From Lachnoclostridium sp. UBA933 (GTDB taxonomy: Bacteria; Bacillota; Clostridia; Lachnospirales; Lachnospiraceae): a stretch of DNA of 7,810 nucleotides. The DNA lies in contig DBDL01000021.1 in the NCBI GenBank assembly GCA_002293545.1, positions 1 to 7,810 of the forward strand. The letters are read 5' to 3'. The position numbers and the translations under genes are program-made. A model generated the notes under the pieces. The model was not told the DNA's origin and ran no database searches. It saw only the letters and a program-made list of their open reading frames with translations. Shown piece after piece: positions 5,964 through 7,810 of the stretch. Numbering within the stretch: position 1 is the first letter of the stretch; every line of letters starts with the position of its first letter.

Positions 5964-6857
5964 TTATTCGTTCCGAAAGCCAAAATTCTTAATCAAAAAG
6001 TCACTGTCCCGCCAGTCTTTTTTCACCTTTACCCATAGCTCCAAAACAATGTCCTTTTGTAAAAATTTTTCAATATCCCGTTTGCTCTGAACGCGTATTT
6101 TCCCAAGCATGGAACCTTTTTTCCCGATTACAATTCGCTTATGTGACTCACGCTCTACAATAATCGTTGCTTGTATTTCCACCAACCGGCGATTGTTTCT
6201 TACCGGTTTCATTCTCTCAATAGAAACGGCAATTCCATGCGGAACTTCTTCTTCCAAAAGTTTTAATGCTTTTTCGCGGATCAGTTCGGATACAATTTGT
6301 CTTTCCGGCTGATCCGTTATCATATCTTCCTCATAAAAAGCCGGCCCTTCTTCCAAATAATCAAATACAACATCCAGCAAATGGCTTAAATTATCGCCAC
6401 TTAACGCAGACACCGGAATCACCTCGGCAAAATCCATAAGATCTTTGTATTTATCAATGATACCCAACAGTTGATTTTTATCAGCTTTATCTATTTTATT
6501 CACGATAAGGAAAACCGGTACACTTTTTTTCTTTAATGTTTCCGCAATGGAACGGTCACCGGCACCGATATAATTTGATGCTTCTACCAGCCAAAGAACC
6601 AAATCCGCATCGGACGCCGTGCGTTCCGCGACAGAAACCATATAATCGCCCAATTTATTTTTTGACTTGTGAATCCCCGGCGTATCAACAAATACAATCT
6701 GTCCGCGTTCTTCATGTAAAACCGTTTGTATCCGGTTTCTTGTTGTCTGTGGTTTCTCCGACGTAATTGCTATCTTCCTGCCGAGCAGCCGGTTCATCAA
6801 TGTGGATTTCCCGACATTCGGTCTGCCGACAAAGCTTACAAATCCTGATTTTTTCAT
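5964..6857 (-). CDS. era: GTPase Era, ribosome assembly factor
   Basis: Era binds the 3' end of 16S rRNA during 30S subunit maturation and couples GTP hydrolysis to release. At 297 residues it has standard length. The GTPase domain shows G1 GRPNVGKST (11-19), the G2 threonine region PQTTR (36-40), G3 DTPG (58-61), G4 NKID (120-123) and G5 SAL (150-152). The C-terminal KH domain (about 203-285) has the RNA-binding loop GKKG (245-248), preceded by RIVI. All expected motifs are intact. The ATG at 6857 has a G-rich site GGGGGA (6866-6861) shortly upstream and begins 10 nt after the stop of the peptidase gene, so cotranscription with it is likely. yqzL and recO follow closely, as in other Firmicutes. 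Confidence 0.98.
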   Translation of the reverse strand: MKKSGFVSFVGRPNVGKSTLMNRLLGRKIAITSEKPQTTRNRIQTVLHEERGQIVFVDTPGIHKSKNKLGDYMVSVAERTASDADLVLWLVEASNYIGAGDRSIAETLKKKSVPVFLIVNKIDKADKNQLLGIIDKYKDLMDFAEVIPVSALSGDNLSHLLDVVFDYLEEGPAFYEEDMITDQPERQIVSELIREKALKLLEEEVPHGIAVSIERMKPVRNNRRLVEIQATIIVERESHKRIVIGKKGSMLGKIRVQSKRDIEKFLQKDIVLELWVKVKKDWRDSDFLIKNFGFRNE

Positions 6858-6867
6858 CTGTCCCCCG

Positions 6868-7810
6868 TTAAATCAAAAATTTAATTTCCTCAAATAGTTG
6901 CTTGTTTTGCTCAATACTGTCCTCACTGCCAATCACGCATATGCGCCTGCAATCGGTAATTGCCCTGATAACCGGTGCAATCCCGCGTATCTTTTCTACA
7001 TCTGCAGCAAGCAATTCGTCACGCTCCTTTTGCAGATCCTCATCCGTTACACGGTTCAAATACATGCTGTATGCTCTGCTTCCTTTTTCCTTTGGTGTCA
7101 GCGGTATGTCCAAACTGCTGATTGCCCCGATAATATATTTGGTCATATCCCTGTCATCAATACGGATATTTTCGAGATATGACTCAATCCCGTCATAAAC
7201 TTCATTCGTCTTTTCCAGATTGGGGTCGCGGTATGAAACAAAATAGGCATTCCCTGTCACGGAAAAACCGCTCATCACCCCGTACGCCCCGCCTTTCACA
7301 CGGACTTGTTTCCATAAATATTCGCTGTTCAATATATTACTCACCGCTTTTAATGTCCCCGTGTATTTTTGTCCCTTTTTTATAAAGTTTCCCGCTCTCG
7401 CAACAAATTGAATCTTTCCTGCGGTTTTGAAGCCCTCGTTTTTTGCTTTTCGTTCCGTTTCACAGTTCGGCTCCGGCAGCTCCGTCTTTTTGCCTGTCAA
7501 AGCTTCCTCTATAAATGTTTCCAGCTCCTTTTTACATTCCTTGAAGCCTTCTTTTTCTGCCGTGATGCTTCCGATAAAGTTATCTTTCCGGAATATTTCC
7601 GTAATCAGCTTCTTACAGATCAATATGGTTTCCTGCCCGCAATCGTCAAAGTGTTCCAATTGATCGGTAAGGAATTGATAAAAGCCGATTCCTTTTATCA
7701 TATCTGCAACAAACCCTGCCTCTCCCCCGTAGGAAACACACCGACCTACCGCTGTAGAATGACCGGCGGTCTGGAGATTAATCTGATAACGGGAATGCAT
7801 CTCCGCCATG
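6868..7810 (-). CDS. M16C zinc metallopeptidase, PreP-like, C-terminal part (5' end beyond window)
   Basis: Partial: the reading frame is open to the right edge, and the Met at 7809 is probably internal. The visible 313 residues correspond to the last third of a presequence-protease-like (M16C, insulinase superfamily) enzyme of nearly 1000 residues. These enzymes degrade oligopeptides inside a closed clamshell. The catalytic HxxEH zinc site lies in the N-terminal half and is not in this window. Visible here is the signature YLWKQVRVKGGAYGVMSGFS (164-183 of this fragment), whose R170 and Y176 match the substrate-binding Arg/Tyr pair of M16 enzymes. SYRDPNLEKT (192-201) and the helical LDIPLTPKEKGSRA (233-246) follow. 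HSRYQINLQTAGHSTAVGR near the start fits the third M16 domain. The fragment has no signal peptide, but the N-terminus is unseen. It lies 10 nt upstream of era; I know of no functional link between them. Confidence 0.88.
   Translation of the reverse strand, partial: MAEMHSRYQINLQTAGHSTAVGRCVSYGGEAGFVADMIKGIGFYQFLTDQLEHFDDCGQETILICKKLITEIFRKDNFIGSITAEKEGFKECKKELETFIEEALTGKKTELPEPNCETERKAKNEGFKTAGKIQFVARAGNFIKKGQKYTGTLKAVSNILNSEYLWKQVRVKGGAYGVMSGFSVTGNAYFVSYRDPNLEKTNEVYDGIESYLENIRIDDRDMTKYIIGAISSLDIPLTPKEKGSRAYSMYLNRVTDEDLQKERDELLAADVEKIRGIAPVIRAITDCRRICVIGSEDSIEQNKQLFEEIKFLI

Overview
The window comes from a low-to-moderate-GC Gram-positive bacterium of the class Clostridia, most likely a Lachnospiraceae-type gut anaerobe. 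This is inferred from the gene order era–yqzL–recO–glycyl-tRNA synthetase, the one-chain GlyRS, strong AGGAGG-type ribosome binding sites, and the domain styles of the hybrid kinase and ABC exporter. Every gene I can support lies on the minus strand, so transcription runs from position 7810 towards position 1. No RNA gene, mobile element or CRISPR array was found. No stretch longer than about 150 bases lacks a gene.

Region 1 (7810 to 5054) is a tight housekeeping cluster. It holds the C-terminal part of an M16C (PreP-like) zinc metallopeptidase, the GTPase Era (ribosome assembly), a small YqzL-family protein, and the recombination mediator RecO. The yqzL reading frame runs about 59 nt into recO. 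The RecO start is best placed at 5800, not at the longest-ORF start 5824.

Region 2 (5053 to 2902) starts with a good sigma-A-type promoter (TTGAAA, 17 bp, TAGAAT). It drives a 196-residue lipoprotein of unknown function and then, 19 nt later, glyQS (glycyl-tRNA synthetase). In Bacillus, recO is followed directly by the GlyRS genes, so the lipoprotein looks like an insertion into an ancient cluster. No T-box leader is visible.

Region 3 (2901 to 1) starts with a strong promoter with an extended -10 (TTGTGA, 17 bp, TATAAT). Upstream of it lie two copies of an 18-bp direct repeat, which may be regulator sites. It drives a membrane-bound hybrid histidine kinase (dCache-like sensor, HisKA, HATPase, REC). 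Five bases after the kinase stop begins an ABC exporter whose cytoplasmic N-terminus resembles a PH-like fold followed by a zinc ribbon; this gene runs off the left edge. The two genes probably form one transcription unit that joins extracellular sensing to export. This is the most unusual part of the window, although each component belongs to a known family.
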